Source: Sabellastarte sp. h YS-2021 (taxonomy: Eukaryota; Annelida; Polychaeta; Sabellida; Sabellidae). Taken from it: DNA of 64,000 nt. Below the pieces are notes generated by a model, which searched no databases, had not been told where the DNA came from, and saw only the letters and a program-made list of their open reading frames with translations. The DNA lies in assembly GCA_964017235.1 (NCBI GenBank), contig OZ024930.1, positions 149,978,221 through 150,042,220 of the forward strand. Direction: 5' to 3'. Shown piece after piece: positions 34,878 to 44,737 of the stretch (positions are counted from its first letter, which is position 1; each line of letters opens with the position of its first letter). The translations under genes and the position numbers were made by a program.

Positions 34878-35101
34878 GAGTAAGAAATCTAAAATTCGCC
34901 ACATATCTGAAATTCGCCACATGTGAAAATACAAATAAAATAAATGAATTGTGGTGAGATTTGTTGAATGTATAGTAAATTAAGGCTTTTTGAACTGAAA
35001 AATACCAATGTTTAGACAAAACATCATTTTCTCCATAAAATTAACTAAGGTTTTAGAGGTGGCGAATTTTAGATTCCTGGCGAATTTTAGATTTCTTACT
35101 C
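34878..35101 (+). mobile_element. TA-flanked MITE, copy 1
   Basis: The element runs from GAGTAAGAAATCTAAAATTC to its inverted end and is flanked by TA on both sides (34876-34877 and 35102-35103). Near each end the word ATTCGCCA appears twice about 20 bp apart, so each terminus has an internal direct repeat. It is 224 bp long with no open frame. The TA target is typical of Tc1/mariner-type MITEs. Two relatives lie at 54643-54849 (reverse orientation) and 55289-55513 (same orientation). Confidence 0.9.
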
Positions 35102-36980
35102 TATATCATTTTTTTTCACTTAGAAGGGAATTCCATTAAACAGAGTTTAATTAAAAGGGTCTGACTGGAGCAATCCACATGTGCTGAAGCTGTGAAACAA
35201 TAACTTTTAAATATGTTCTTCTTCTTAAGGCTAGTATTCCGAGTATCTCCAAAGCAACTATTAAGAACAGTTTGTACAGGAATTGACTGCAAATTAATTA
35301 TGATATTATGACATTCTACCAGAAAACTCCCGTGTTGGGTTTAAGATTTTGAATTTAAATAAGATTAACACCATCATTATATTATATTCTTCTACAACCA
35401 ATTTATCAAGTGATATGCACTACAATTGACTATTGGAGTATATCTGCAGTGAACACCCATTTCATAGACTTATAGAAGCATTTGTCATAATGAACTCTAA
35501 CAAAGAAATATAAGGTGGGCGTTCAATGGTAGGTGGGCATTTACTGAAGAAAGCCACTATAGATGTTGAATTCACAGTTAACTTTAATAGCAATTTGTGT
35601 GTTAAAAATTATAACCTAAATCAGTGTAAATATGTCATTTTGAAGGTGTATAATATAAACCTACTTAACCTTTTCTCTAGTGTTATGATATATTGTATAC
35701 TTTGACTCAGTCAATTTGTTAGGGGTTAGCTTTCTATAAATCATAACCTACAGTGGTGTAAATGTGATGCTACAGGTTTACAATATGCTTTCTGCTGTCG
35801 TGATTTATTTACATTGACACAAAATTTTATTGCCAAATTAAGCACATTAAGTTTGTATAACACTATAGTGCAATGTAAGTGGAGTTCCCTACTTACACAC
35901 AATAAAGTCATTGGCCATCTTTGACACAAATTTTGAAAGACAATTTAATTTAGCATTTCACTTCCTTCACTTATGAATCACTGAATAATAACACTTAATT
36001 TTTTATTAATTTTTTATAGACTCTTTGTTCTTTTTTGCTTGTATTGCTTTCTTTCTTTTGTTGTATGTTGATTGTATAACACAAATGAAGTTATATTTTT
36101 GTGTATGTGTGTGTAACATATATGCAGTTAAATCAATTTCATTATGATCCGTTTGGGGCTTCTACTGTACCTAACATGATATTTTATGGCATTAATAAAT
36201 GGAAAACACTCCAACGAACTAAAAACTTAGAAATTTATGTTTAACTCACCTGCAGATCTGATTTTTTTGTTGGAACATGCAAGGTGGTTCTAGACAGATT
36301 ACAACCATAAAAAGCATCAATTAATATCATTCTCCAACCCAAACCCCTGATTTATAATGGGTCCTTAAAATCATGAGTAATGAAGTACAACATACTTACA
36401 ACTCTGAAGGAGAAACAAGTAGAAACTGGCTATGTATAAATGTCTAGAAAGGAGCCACACAGGAGTCTGCAATTGCATCTTCTTGTTTGGCACAAAAGAA
36501 CCACATCCAAAAAATGAGACACACACAAGTAATGTTGCATATGCATGAGCCACAACTGAGACAGACATGAACAAAAATGTGCAAGCAAAAAACATGCTAA
36601 AATATGCAGATATGAGTTGAATGATAATAATAATAATAATTAGTTTTTTGAATAATAACAAATGAGCCAATACAAGGATCATATGTTATGTTGCACATGT
36701 ATCTGAGCTTCACTATCAAAATTGCTGTGGGACGGACTGGAGGAATTTCAGGACATTTCAGTATTTAAACCTTGACTTGAAAATTAATTTTGTGTATAAA
36801 TTTGTGTGATACCTGTGTGCATATAAGCACACATAACATCGACTAAATCTGACTTGAAAGCTACCACACAGCAGTCAATGAAGAGGACAGCCAGGACTTT
36901 ACAAACAGCTGAGTTTAATATCCTGATTCAGAGGTAAATACTCAGTCTGAGACTTAGTTAGAGACTGAACCAGACACTGA
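35102..36980. other. AT-rich sequence, nothing recognised
   Basis: It contains a short (AAT)n run near 36625-36640 and chance frames only. Confidence 0.45.
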
Positions 36981-37195
36981 AAAAACATTTAAAAAGTCAA
37001 GAGAAGGAAGAAAGAGGATCCATCCATTACATTTGCCCTCAGCAATTCATCAGGTCCTCAGCATCAGAACAAAGGTGAGAAAGCCATTATGGACTGGATC
37101 CAAACCAACCTTATCCTGTGCAACAGAGGGCAATCTGAATACAAGAATATGAAGAAACAGGAACATCTCTGGCAAGAAAATGCAAATAGCTGAGC
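36981..37195 (+). pseudogene. Possible MADF/Myb-like fragment
   Basis: One plus frame reads KAIMDWIQTNLI, then CNRGQSEYKNMKKQEHLWQE, ending at a TGA. The spacing of W, Y-K-N, K and LW is reminiscent of the MADF/SANT domain of Harbinger-associated or transposon-derived proteins. It is short, has no clear splice sites and could be chance. Confidence 0.25.
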
Positions 37196-37699
37196 AATGA
37201 AGACAGTGAGTACAAATTTTTCTCTATTAATTTTGTAACATTTTTTGGTGATTTTTAATGCAATATTTCAGTGTTTAAATGATCCATGCAATAATGTGCC
37301 ACATATTTGTAACCATGAGGTACAACTGAGTAACAGACATCTAATTTTTGGTGATTTTTGTATGTTAATGCCACATACCAAGCATAAGTGTACAAATGAG
37401 TGTATACCACTAACATATGTGTAAATTCTTCTGATGTATTTAATTCAGAATTTTAGTGTCTTGATATTTAAATCAATCATGAAAGATTGTGTCTTAAAAA
37501 TACAAGAATTATCAGATCATTAGATTATTACACTGGAAATTTAAATTCACGACTTCCAGTGTAGAAGGCCAGTTCAGTTACCCCTACACAATAGACACTG
37601 TAATCATGAGTCATGTCTTTTTCTTGGGTGATTGAAATGCAATAAGTCCATGGGATATTATTTCTAGCCTGTATACAATTACATATATTTGCCATGTCT
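37196..37699. other. Unassigned sequence
   Basis: No gene or repeat is recognised. Confidence 0.4.
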
Positions 37700-37885
37700 A
37701 ATACTATTTCAGAATACAGATGCTGGGGAATTGCAGAAAACTATGTTCATGATGTTGTCTAAATCTTTTTCAGAATTCAGATGCTGGGTAATAACAAAAC
37801 TCTAATTATCCAAACATTTTTAGAATCCAGATGCTGATTAATATCAAAACTCTTGTTATCCAAATTGCTTTTAGAATCTAGACAT
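37700..37885 (+). repeat. Short degenerate tandem repeat, about 50-65 bp
   Basis: The motif TTTCAGAATTCAGATGCTGGG with AAAACTC and TTATCCAAA recurs near 37709, 37770, 37819 and 37870. Only three to four copies are present. Confidence 0.65.
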
Positions 37886-38414
37886 CAGGTGTGCTGTGTG
37901 TTTGTTTTATGTTAAAAAATCACTAAACAAAGGATGCTGTAATGAAACAGACTTGAAATGGTTTACAGATACAGTTGAATTATTTGTATTCAATCCCTAT
38001 ATTTCCTATGGATATCACGTAACCCATGATGAAGGGCTGCATATATATATCTATGAATGGTCTGCTTCAAAAGTGATAGTGACAGACTTAGTTCTGGTCA
38101 CAAATGTGCAGTATGACTTCCCATAATTTTTTTTATTCTTCTGTCCTCAGTAGTAGCAAAGGCTTAGGAACTGGTCCTTGGGCCTGAGTGATTGTGAGGT
38201 TATATAACTTTTTCAAATACTCAGGGCACCCACTGATGATGATGACTTTAATCCTATGCAAATCGCCCATACATTGACTACACCCAGTTAAAATATTACC
38301 CCAACTAATGTTACCCCAGCTATAGGCAGTCAACCATCTGGAAGATTCAAGGACAGTGATGATCAAAACTTTTACTAATGCAGGAAAATATGAAGGATTT
38401 TATCAGTCAATTTG

Positions 38415-39011
38415 ATGCTAGTTATACTGGTTCTATTTGCCCTGATAAGCAGCAGAGGAAGGCCCACAAGACAATTGGCCAAGTGGCTCAGATATGAAAC
38501 AGTTAGACACAGATTTCAAGATCAAGTTATGAATGTGTTATGTCAGGTAAAGACTGCCCAGAGGCCAGCTAGGTCTTCTGTAGCAGTACAAGGACCACCC
38601 ACCTTCAGGTCACTTTTACCAAATGTTCCCCCTAGTGTTACAGTTTCAAGACCACATGCTAACCCCCTCCCTCCCCCTCATACCAAGCAGACTTTTCAAG
38701 CTACTAGCAATACTGATCTGTTTCTTCATCAGCATGTGTCTAAAACTTTGGTTGATGTTGTGTCACCCCATGGCACCTTTATACACCCCACTATTCTCTA
38801 CATGTCTCAGTCAGCAGAAGGTACAGCAACTAGCTCACCCATTAAGCACTTTCACTCAACCTCAACTTCACATCTGACAGCTGCCTCTAATCCAACCACA
38901 ATAAGAATCTTTGTGGCACCAGCTCTACAAGATCTATCCACCTATATGGCTTCCCTTAGCCAACCCCTCCCCTCATCAATTAGCAAGATTATCTCAAGTC
39001 TGACTATATGA
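38415..39011 (+). CDS. Hypothetical single-frame ORF, 198 codons
   Basis: This is the longest open frame in the window, from ATG at 38415 to TGA at 39011. The first 15 residues are hydrophobic (MLVILVLFALISSRG). A basic segment, RPTRQLAKWLRYETVRHRF, follows, and the remainder is rich in Ser, Thr, Pro and His. I recognise no domain. GATAAGCAG at about 38445 could equally be a splice acceptor, making the hydrophobic start intronic. A possible MADF-like fragment lies 1.2 kb upstream on the same strand, so a decayed transposon protein is one option. Confidence 0.3.
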   Translation: MLVILVLFALISSRGRPTRQLAKWLRYETVRHRFQDQVMNVLCQVKTAQRPARSSVAVQGPPTFRSLLPNVPPSVTVSRPHANPLPPPHTKQTFQATSNTDLFLHQHVSKTLVDVVSPHGTFIHPTILYMSQSAEGTATSSPIKHFHSTSTSHLTAASNPTTIRIFVAPALQDLSTYMASLSQPLPSSISKIISSLTI

Positions 39012-39509
39012 GGACAGGGAGAAGCAGGCATTAGCAGTGAGAAAAATGGGAACCAATGCAGAACATTTTCAACAGATAGAGCTTTGTCATGGTAAAGTTT
39101 GAACATTTGATGTTGTTTACAAAGCCTCGGTATGTTTAGTATTTAATATTTCTTTTGTGATCTTTATATACTTGAGTTGATTGCCTTTGCTTTATAATTT
39201 AATAATATCTGATATTTCATCTTTTGCTTGTGTATCACTCCACAGACACCACAGACATGTACTTTTTGCAGAATTTTATTCCCACTTTTAAAGACTCCAT
39301 TTTATTAATTTATGTACTTACTCATAATTAATACTTTTGCTATTGATATAGAAACGAATAGTGAAATAACAGATATTCTCAAGTTAACAAATTCTATTGC
39401 ACATTGCTGGTCAGTAAAATGGTGTCCCAATAACTCTATCAGTTATCAAATTCCTAGGTAAATTATGTGGGTTTGTGGGCAGAGAAGTCCTGGGGCTAAT
39501 TTTGGGGTC
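39012..39509. other. Unassigned sequence
   Basis: Nothing is recognised. Confidence 0.4.
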
Positions 39510-39895
39510 CCAGGGGCCGGTTTCACGAAGCCTCCTTAAGATAAAGGTCACCTTAAATTCTAGGATTTCCTTGATTTTCTCCCTCCTTTAAAAAATCTCA
39601 GTTTCACAAAGCCTCCTTCCTTAAAGGAGACTTTGAAAACTCCCTTGAATTTCAAGGAACTTAAGGACCTACCTTAAATTTAAGGAAGTGTCCTTCAAGG
39701 AATGTTTATTAACTTTAATGAACATTATAAGGTGAATCCACCTAAATACATAGAACTTGAAACATTATTGTCAAACCTACATCCACAAACAATGTTTTGC
39801 TGTTTATTTTATACAATTTGGTTGTTTATTCTTGAAAAATTGATATTCAAACTTTTGAAGTGAGCATGGAGTTTCCTTGAACATAAAGGGCCCCT
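39510..39895. mobile_element. Possible GGGGCC-ended foldback-type element
   Basis: It starts GGGGCCGGTTTCACGAAG with internally repeated CCTCCTTAAG, TTTCACAAAGCC and CCTTAAATT words. A reverse-complement GGGCCCC lies at about 39889. The end similarity is short, so the right boundary is tentative. Its start resembles those at 21748, 32068 and 41460. Confidence 0.35.
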
Positions 39896-40443
39896 CCCTT
39901 ACTTTGGGTAAAAATTTGTAAAGTGACCTACTGTATTAATTTGCAAAATATACTCACAGCCAATCTGCATTTTAAAAAATTTATTAAAATATAGTAAAAT
40001 ATAGATTTACTGACTTTACTGATCTTTAACAGTGTTACAATAAGGACAATGCCTCCACGAGGTAATATAGGTACAAAATAAGTGCACAAGTACACATGTA
40101 CTTACAGTGAAAGAAAACCATTGGTGTGGTTATAGGTTTTGGAAACAACTCCCAAAAGAAAGAAAAATGCAAATAATGTATCTGAAAATTAAAATGAACC
40201 TAATATACCAAGTTTGAAATAGTTAAAATGCTAAAATGCAATTTACTCTCTTAATATTTTAAATAAATTGTGTGAAGGTTATATAAGTAATGGAGGGGAA
40301 ATTCCAAGCAGTGTGGTTATACAGGAAGTTGTTGCTATAATACTGCCAAACCTAAATTGCATTCATGGTGTAAAGATTAAAGATACTTGTTTTAAGTTGT
40401 GCCAACTGGCTGATAACATGACTATTTTTTATCCAAGATACTC

Positions 40444-41214
40444 CCCAGTAAACGTTTAGTAAACCTATAAATGTTTTTAAAACCAAATATAAACCTTAAT
40501 ATTGGCAATTATTCAATATTGTGGTTTTATAAACGTTTCAGCAATATTAGTTTGGTATATAAATGTTTATAAACGTTTTTAAACCTTTTACAAAGAGTGA
40601 TGAATATCTTAACCTCGTTTTAATTTTGAATGATGATGTCAGCACAGCCATTTTGAGAGAAACTGGAGAAATATTTCTGTAAGTATATCTTGCTGTATCA
40701 CTGTTGTTTGAAGCCACCATTAAATGTCAAGTACAAATATAAAAGTACATTATATTATAGAATGCACTCTACAAAGTTAAATTGATGTAAATTGAGTAAT
40801 TATTCATAAAATGACCTTTGTTTATAACTTAAATTTCACGCACTGGGTAATGTGGAAAACATTTTAAATGGTGTACAAATGTGTATAAACGTTTATAAAC
40901 GTTGATCTTTGTTGATTAGGTCCAAATGGTTTATAAACGTTTACAAACTTTTCTAAACCAAATTTAAATAGTTATTCAAGGTTTACAATGATTGTACCCT
41001 AAACGTTTTTATATAAACGTTTATGAATTAGCATTTATAAACGTTAACACATAAACATTTATAAACATTTATGCTTCAACGTTATAAACATTTATGCTTA
41101 AATGTTGACAAACGTTTATAGGTGAATGTTTAGGAGCCCATCACTTTAAACCTTAGATAAACTGTTCATAGTTAGGTTTATAAACGTTTATAAACATTTG
41201 TAATGTTTACTGGG
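40444..41214. mobile_element. TIR element filled with AAACGTTTATA repeats
   Basis: Ends CCCAGTAAACGTT (40444) and, in reverse complement, CCCAGTAAACATT (41214) form terminal inverted repeats. The interior is dominated by degenerate TATAAACGTTTATAAACG words, most dense at 40880-41200. AAACGTTT is itself a palindrome, so both strands can fold many ways. A central stretch (about 40610-40860) is ordinary sequence. There is no reading frame. It is best described as a non-autonomous DNA element or foldback element of unknown superfamily. Confidence 0.75.
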
Positions 41215-41459
41215 TCATTCAGTGCAAACTTAAAACTCAATAAGGTGAAAACTGAAACCATTAATGTTTAGAACAGTGGATCATCAGTGCAAAAGACTCT
41301 AGGAATTAGCTGAAGTAAGCCACCTTTCAAAATACTAGATAAACATTTCGCTGCTAACGAATAGAAATTAACATTTGTAAATTCCTTCATTATCATCCAT
41401 CTGTTAATGTTAGCCTTGATTTCTTTTGTCAGGTATAAACTTATTTTAGAATAAGATGA

Positions 41460-42027
41460 TAGGGCCCCGTATTCACAAAAGGTTTTAGCCAGGGCTTAGG
41501 CTTAAAGTTGAGACTTTTGTCTCAAGTTTCTGCCCAAAAACTGCTAAGACTTTTGTCTTAGGCTTAGTGGTATTCACAAAGAATTTAAGACTTGTCTTAG
41601 GCTTAGCCAGGGGCTCAACTTTAAGTCTGGTTGGTAATGGGCTTAAATTTTGGAAAGAGAACTTAAATATGGCCGCCATAAACTTTTCTCCACTTCAAAA
41701 CTTGAAATGGCTGTAAATAAAGTATAATTATACAGAACACCTCACTAAAGTAGTCTTTGGGAGAGAACACCTCACTAAAGTAGTCTTTGGGAGGTTTCTA
41801 TGTGGTAACAAGGATATATATCATCAGTAATATAGTTTGAATAGAAACTGAAAGGTCACATGACACAGAAAACCACTGTGGTTATTTGATGATGATTGAC
41901 TTAGCTAAGTCACCCTTTGTGAACACGGTTTTAAGACAAAACTTAGCTGAGACAAAAGTCTTAACTTTAAGACTGGATTTAAGCCTAAGACCTGGCTAAG
42001 TCTAAGACCTTTCATGAATACGGGCCC
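41460..42027. mobile_element. Foldback element with GGGCCCCGTATTCAC ends
   Basis: The left end reads AGGGCCCCGTATTCACAAAA. The reverse complement of the right end reads AGGGCCCGTATTCATGAAAG. Inward from both ends the words GACTTTTGTCT, TTAGCC and GGCTTA(A) recur in inverted order over 100 bp or more. A 30-bp segment beginning AGAACACCTCACTAAAG is exactly tandem-duplicated at 41733-41792. No coding sequence is present. Confidence 0.8.
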
Positions 42028-42229
42028 TGGTTTTGAGCTTCATTTGGAATTTCATTAAGCCACTTGATGCAAAGAAATACAAAGGTACAACCCATCAACC
42101 ATGGTGGTCTAAAATGGAAATTGTACATACATCTCAAACCGTGTGGGTGAAATGATTTACAGTTGCCACAAACGCAAAGAAAAGAAAACCTGTCATAGTT
42201 TCAACTGATCACAGACCTGCACAACCTCT

Positions 42230-44276
42230 TTTATACAAGAGGAGAGTGCCCGTGAATGGGCACTGTGTCAGCTGACTGAGTGTTTTTGATTTGTGAAGGT
42301 GATAATGAGAGGAAAGCATAATTATCAGGGAAAGTGCTGTACAGAAGTACATTGAATGGTAATTGAACAGCATGTTCGAAAGAAATTCCGAAGCTGACAG
42401 AAGAAAAGGACAAAAAAGATGTGCCCTGAAAATGGTATTATAAAGGAAAGTAACAAGGTAACTGTTTAAGTGTAAAAAGTAGGTTAAAACATATTTAAAG
42501 AAATACTGCAAATGCAATATCCTCGTTCCACCTTGAAGAATCGGTCCAAGGTCAAATCCAACCACACAAAAACATTCCCAGCCCATGATTTCCTATAGGT
42601 TGGTTTACCATCCCAAACCTCTAGGACCAATAATAAGCAAGTTATAAGCACTTTTAAGTTTGGCTGACCACACCAAAAGAATCCCAGCCCATGATTTCCT
42701 ATATGTTGGTTTACCATCCCAAACTTCTAGGACCATTAATAAGCGAGTTATAAGCACTTTTAAGTTTGGCTATACTCGTTTGACCTTGAAGGCAGGGTCC
42801 ATAGACGAAATCGCTCTATCTCGCACGGTTAAGGAGATAGTAGGAAATTTGTGTTTTGCCATTTTTGGCAAAAATTTGAAAATTCAAAATGGCTGCCATT
42901 TTTGGGGAGGGGAAATTTTTTTGAAAATTGCCAAGAGTACATTTCTCAGATACCCTGTGGATCAAAACTTTCGACGAAATCGCTCTATCTTGCACGGTTA
43001 AGGAGATAGAAGCAAATTTGTGTTTTCCATTTTTGGCAAAGTAGCTAAGTAGCTATTACTTAGTCAGTTATATAGCTATTATCACTAAAACCAATCCCAA
43101 GCAAGCTATTGACCTAAGTAATGCTCATACTAAATTTGGTAAGGATATGTCAAATATTTTTCCTTAAAATGCCCGGAAACAAAAGAAGTACACAAAAGTA
43201 GCTAAGTAGCTATTACTCAGTTAGCTATAGACCTATCTTCACCAAAAGCAATCCCATGCAAGCTATTAACCCAATAAACACCCATGCCAAATTTGGTAAA
43301 GATAGGATAAATACTTTGCCTTCAAATGAGCAGAAAGCAAGCTTCCGGACGCCGGAAAAAGCAAAAATAATATGTCCACCCCCCACTGGGGGGGAATTTG
43401 AGATAATATATAAGTGAGTTATAAGCACTTGTAAGTTTGGCTATCCTTGTTTGACCTTGAAGGAGGGGTCAAAGGTCAAATCTGACCACACCAAAAGATT
43501 CACAGCCCATGATTTCCTACAGGTTGGTTTACCATCCCAAACCTCTAGGACCAATAATAAGGGAGATATAAGCACTTTTCACGACTGACAAAGAAACACC
43601 TGTGGCAGCTATTTTGTTTTTCAAAATGAGGCCAAAAATATTCCCAGTCAAGATTTTATAATGAGGAACATATCCTGCGAATTTGAGATCTCTACCTATA
43701 ATACCCTTTGCTCTAGAGGGCCAACAAAAGTCCTTGTTTAAAGTCGAATAAACGTCCCTGGCGGCCATCTTGTTTTTCAAAATGAGGCCAAAAATATTCC
43801 CAGGCAACATTTTATGGTTATTAATATATCCTGCAAACTTGAGAAGGCTAGCTATAATATTTTTTTCGTTAGAGCGGTAATGGTGAAATCTCTCTACACA
43901 CTGCGGCTATCCAGTGGACACAATGATTTACTCAACAGTGAGAACCTGAAAGTAGCTATTACTCAGCTATGCAATGAGCTACATGTCTGAATTTTTACTA
44001 TGTTATAGCTGACCCAAAAGTAGGTGAACAACATATTTAAGCAAAATACTCTAAATGCAATAGATTTCAAGTAACAACTGATTTAGGAATAACATATTTA
44101 CACAAATTTCTGTAAATGCAATAGTTTTCCAATTACAACTGATTTGCGCAACAATGAGAACTTAAAAGTAGCTATTACTCAGCTATGCAATGAGCCACAG
44201 GTCTGGAACTTCACTATGTTATAGCTGGCCCCAAAATAGGTGAATAACATATTGAAAACAAAATACTCTAAATGCA
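42230..44276 (-). mobile_element. Headless Helentron-like element, copy IV
   Basis: Read on the minus strand, it begins abruptly inside array A (44276-43915, about 2.3 units of 155 bp). A spacer with a duplicated AATGAGGCCAAAAATATTCCC unit follows (43900-43570), then one 147-bp unit (43570-43425). Foreign repeats follow (array C-type units at about 42800-43035 and a 157-bp tandem pair at 43038-43350), then more array B, and finally the 3' module (42520-42230). The hairpin AGTGCCCGT-GA-ATGGGCACT lies at 42245-42264. There is no 5' module. Its 5' side is instead fused to LINE sequence at 44277. Confidence 0.75.
43038..43350 (-). repeat. 157-bp tandem pair within copy IV
   Basis: AAAGTAGCTAAGTAGCTATTAC starts at 43038 and again at 43195. 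Both are followed by matching AGCTAT, CAATCCCA, CAAGCTATT, CCAAATTTGGTAAGGATA-type words. Its similarity to array A is limited to the AGTAGCTATTACTCAG core. Confidence 0.75.
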
Positions 44277-44737
44277 GAGAGAGTCCTAAACAAGGAATTC
44301 CAGTGGGCAAGTCAGCTTCCAACTAAGGTATTAGCAGCCATATGAGCAGCTACTTGTGTAAGATACCATTTTAGTTGCTTGAGATTAATGATTTGAACAA
44401 CGCAAATCTTACAGGTGCTCTGAATAAGTCTCAAAAAAGAGTTAAACCACACAAGGTTCCTGATTGCCTCAGCAGTGAAGAGGTAATTAAGCGGCCCACC
44501 ATGGACGCTTATTTGTTTTCATGTAAGTTCGACTGATCACTGCTGCCGCAGGATTATGGTCTCCCTTAAATAACTTCTTGGGGTTTCAATTTTTTCTTAC
44601 CTTCTTATCTTTCTTTAAAACTATAGGGGTAGGAAAAATTTTGGGGATACTTTGCGGAGACCCTAAGCTTTAGATAAGGTAACCTTAATCATTTTTCAAA
44701 AACACCCCATCATCACGTTTTGGAAATAAGCAATCAG
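44277..44737 (-). pseudogene. LINE fragment and flank duplicated from 11.6-12.1 kb
   Basis: The reverse complement matches 11636-12078 almost letter for letter, including the non-coding stretch GATGGGGTGTTTTTG and the LINE RT codons for VAAHMAANTL. It stops at a TGC shared with the array A unit of copy IV. It is inactive sequence carried between two Helentron-like copies. Confidence 0.88.

Noticed and set aside
38041..38060. Short AT alternation and other microsatellites
   Set aside because: These are ordinary low-complexity DNA with no associated structure.
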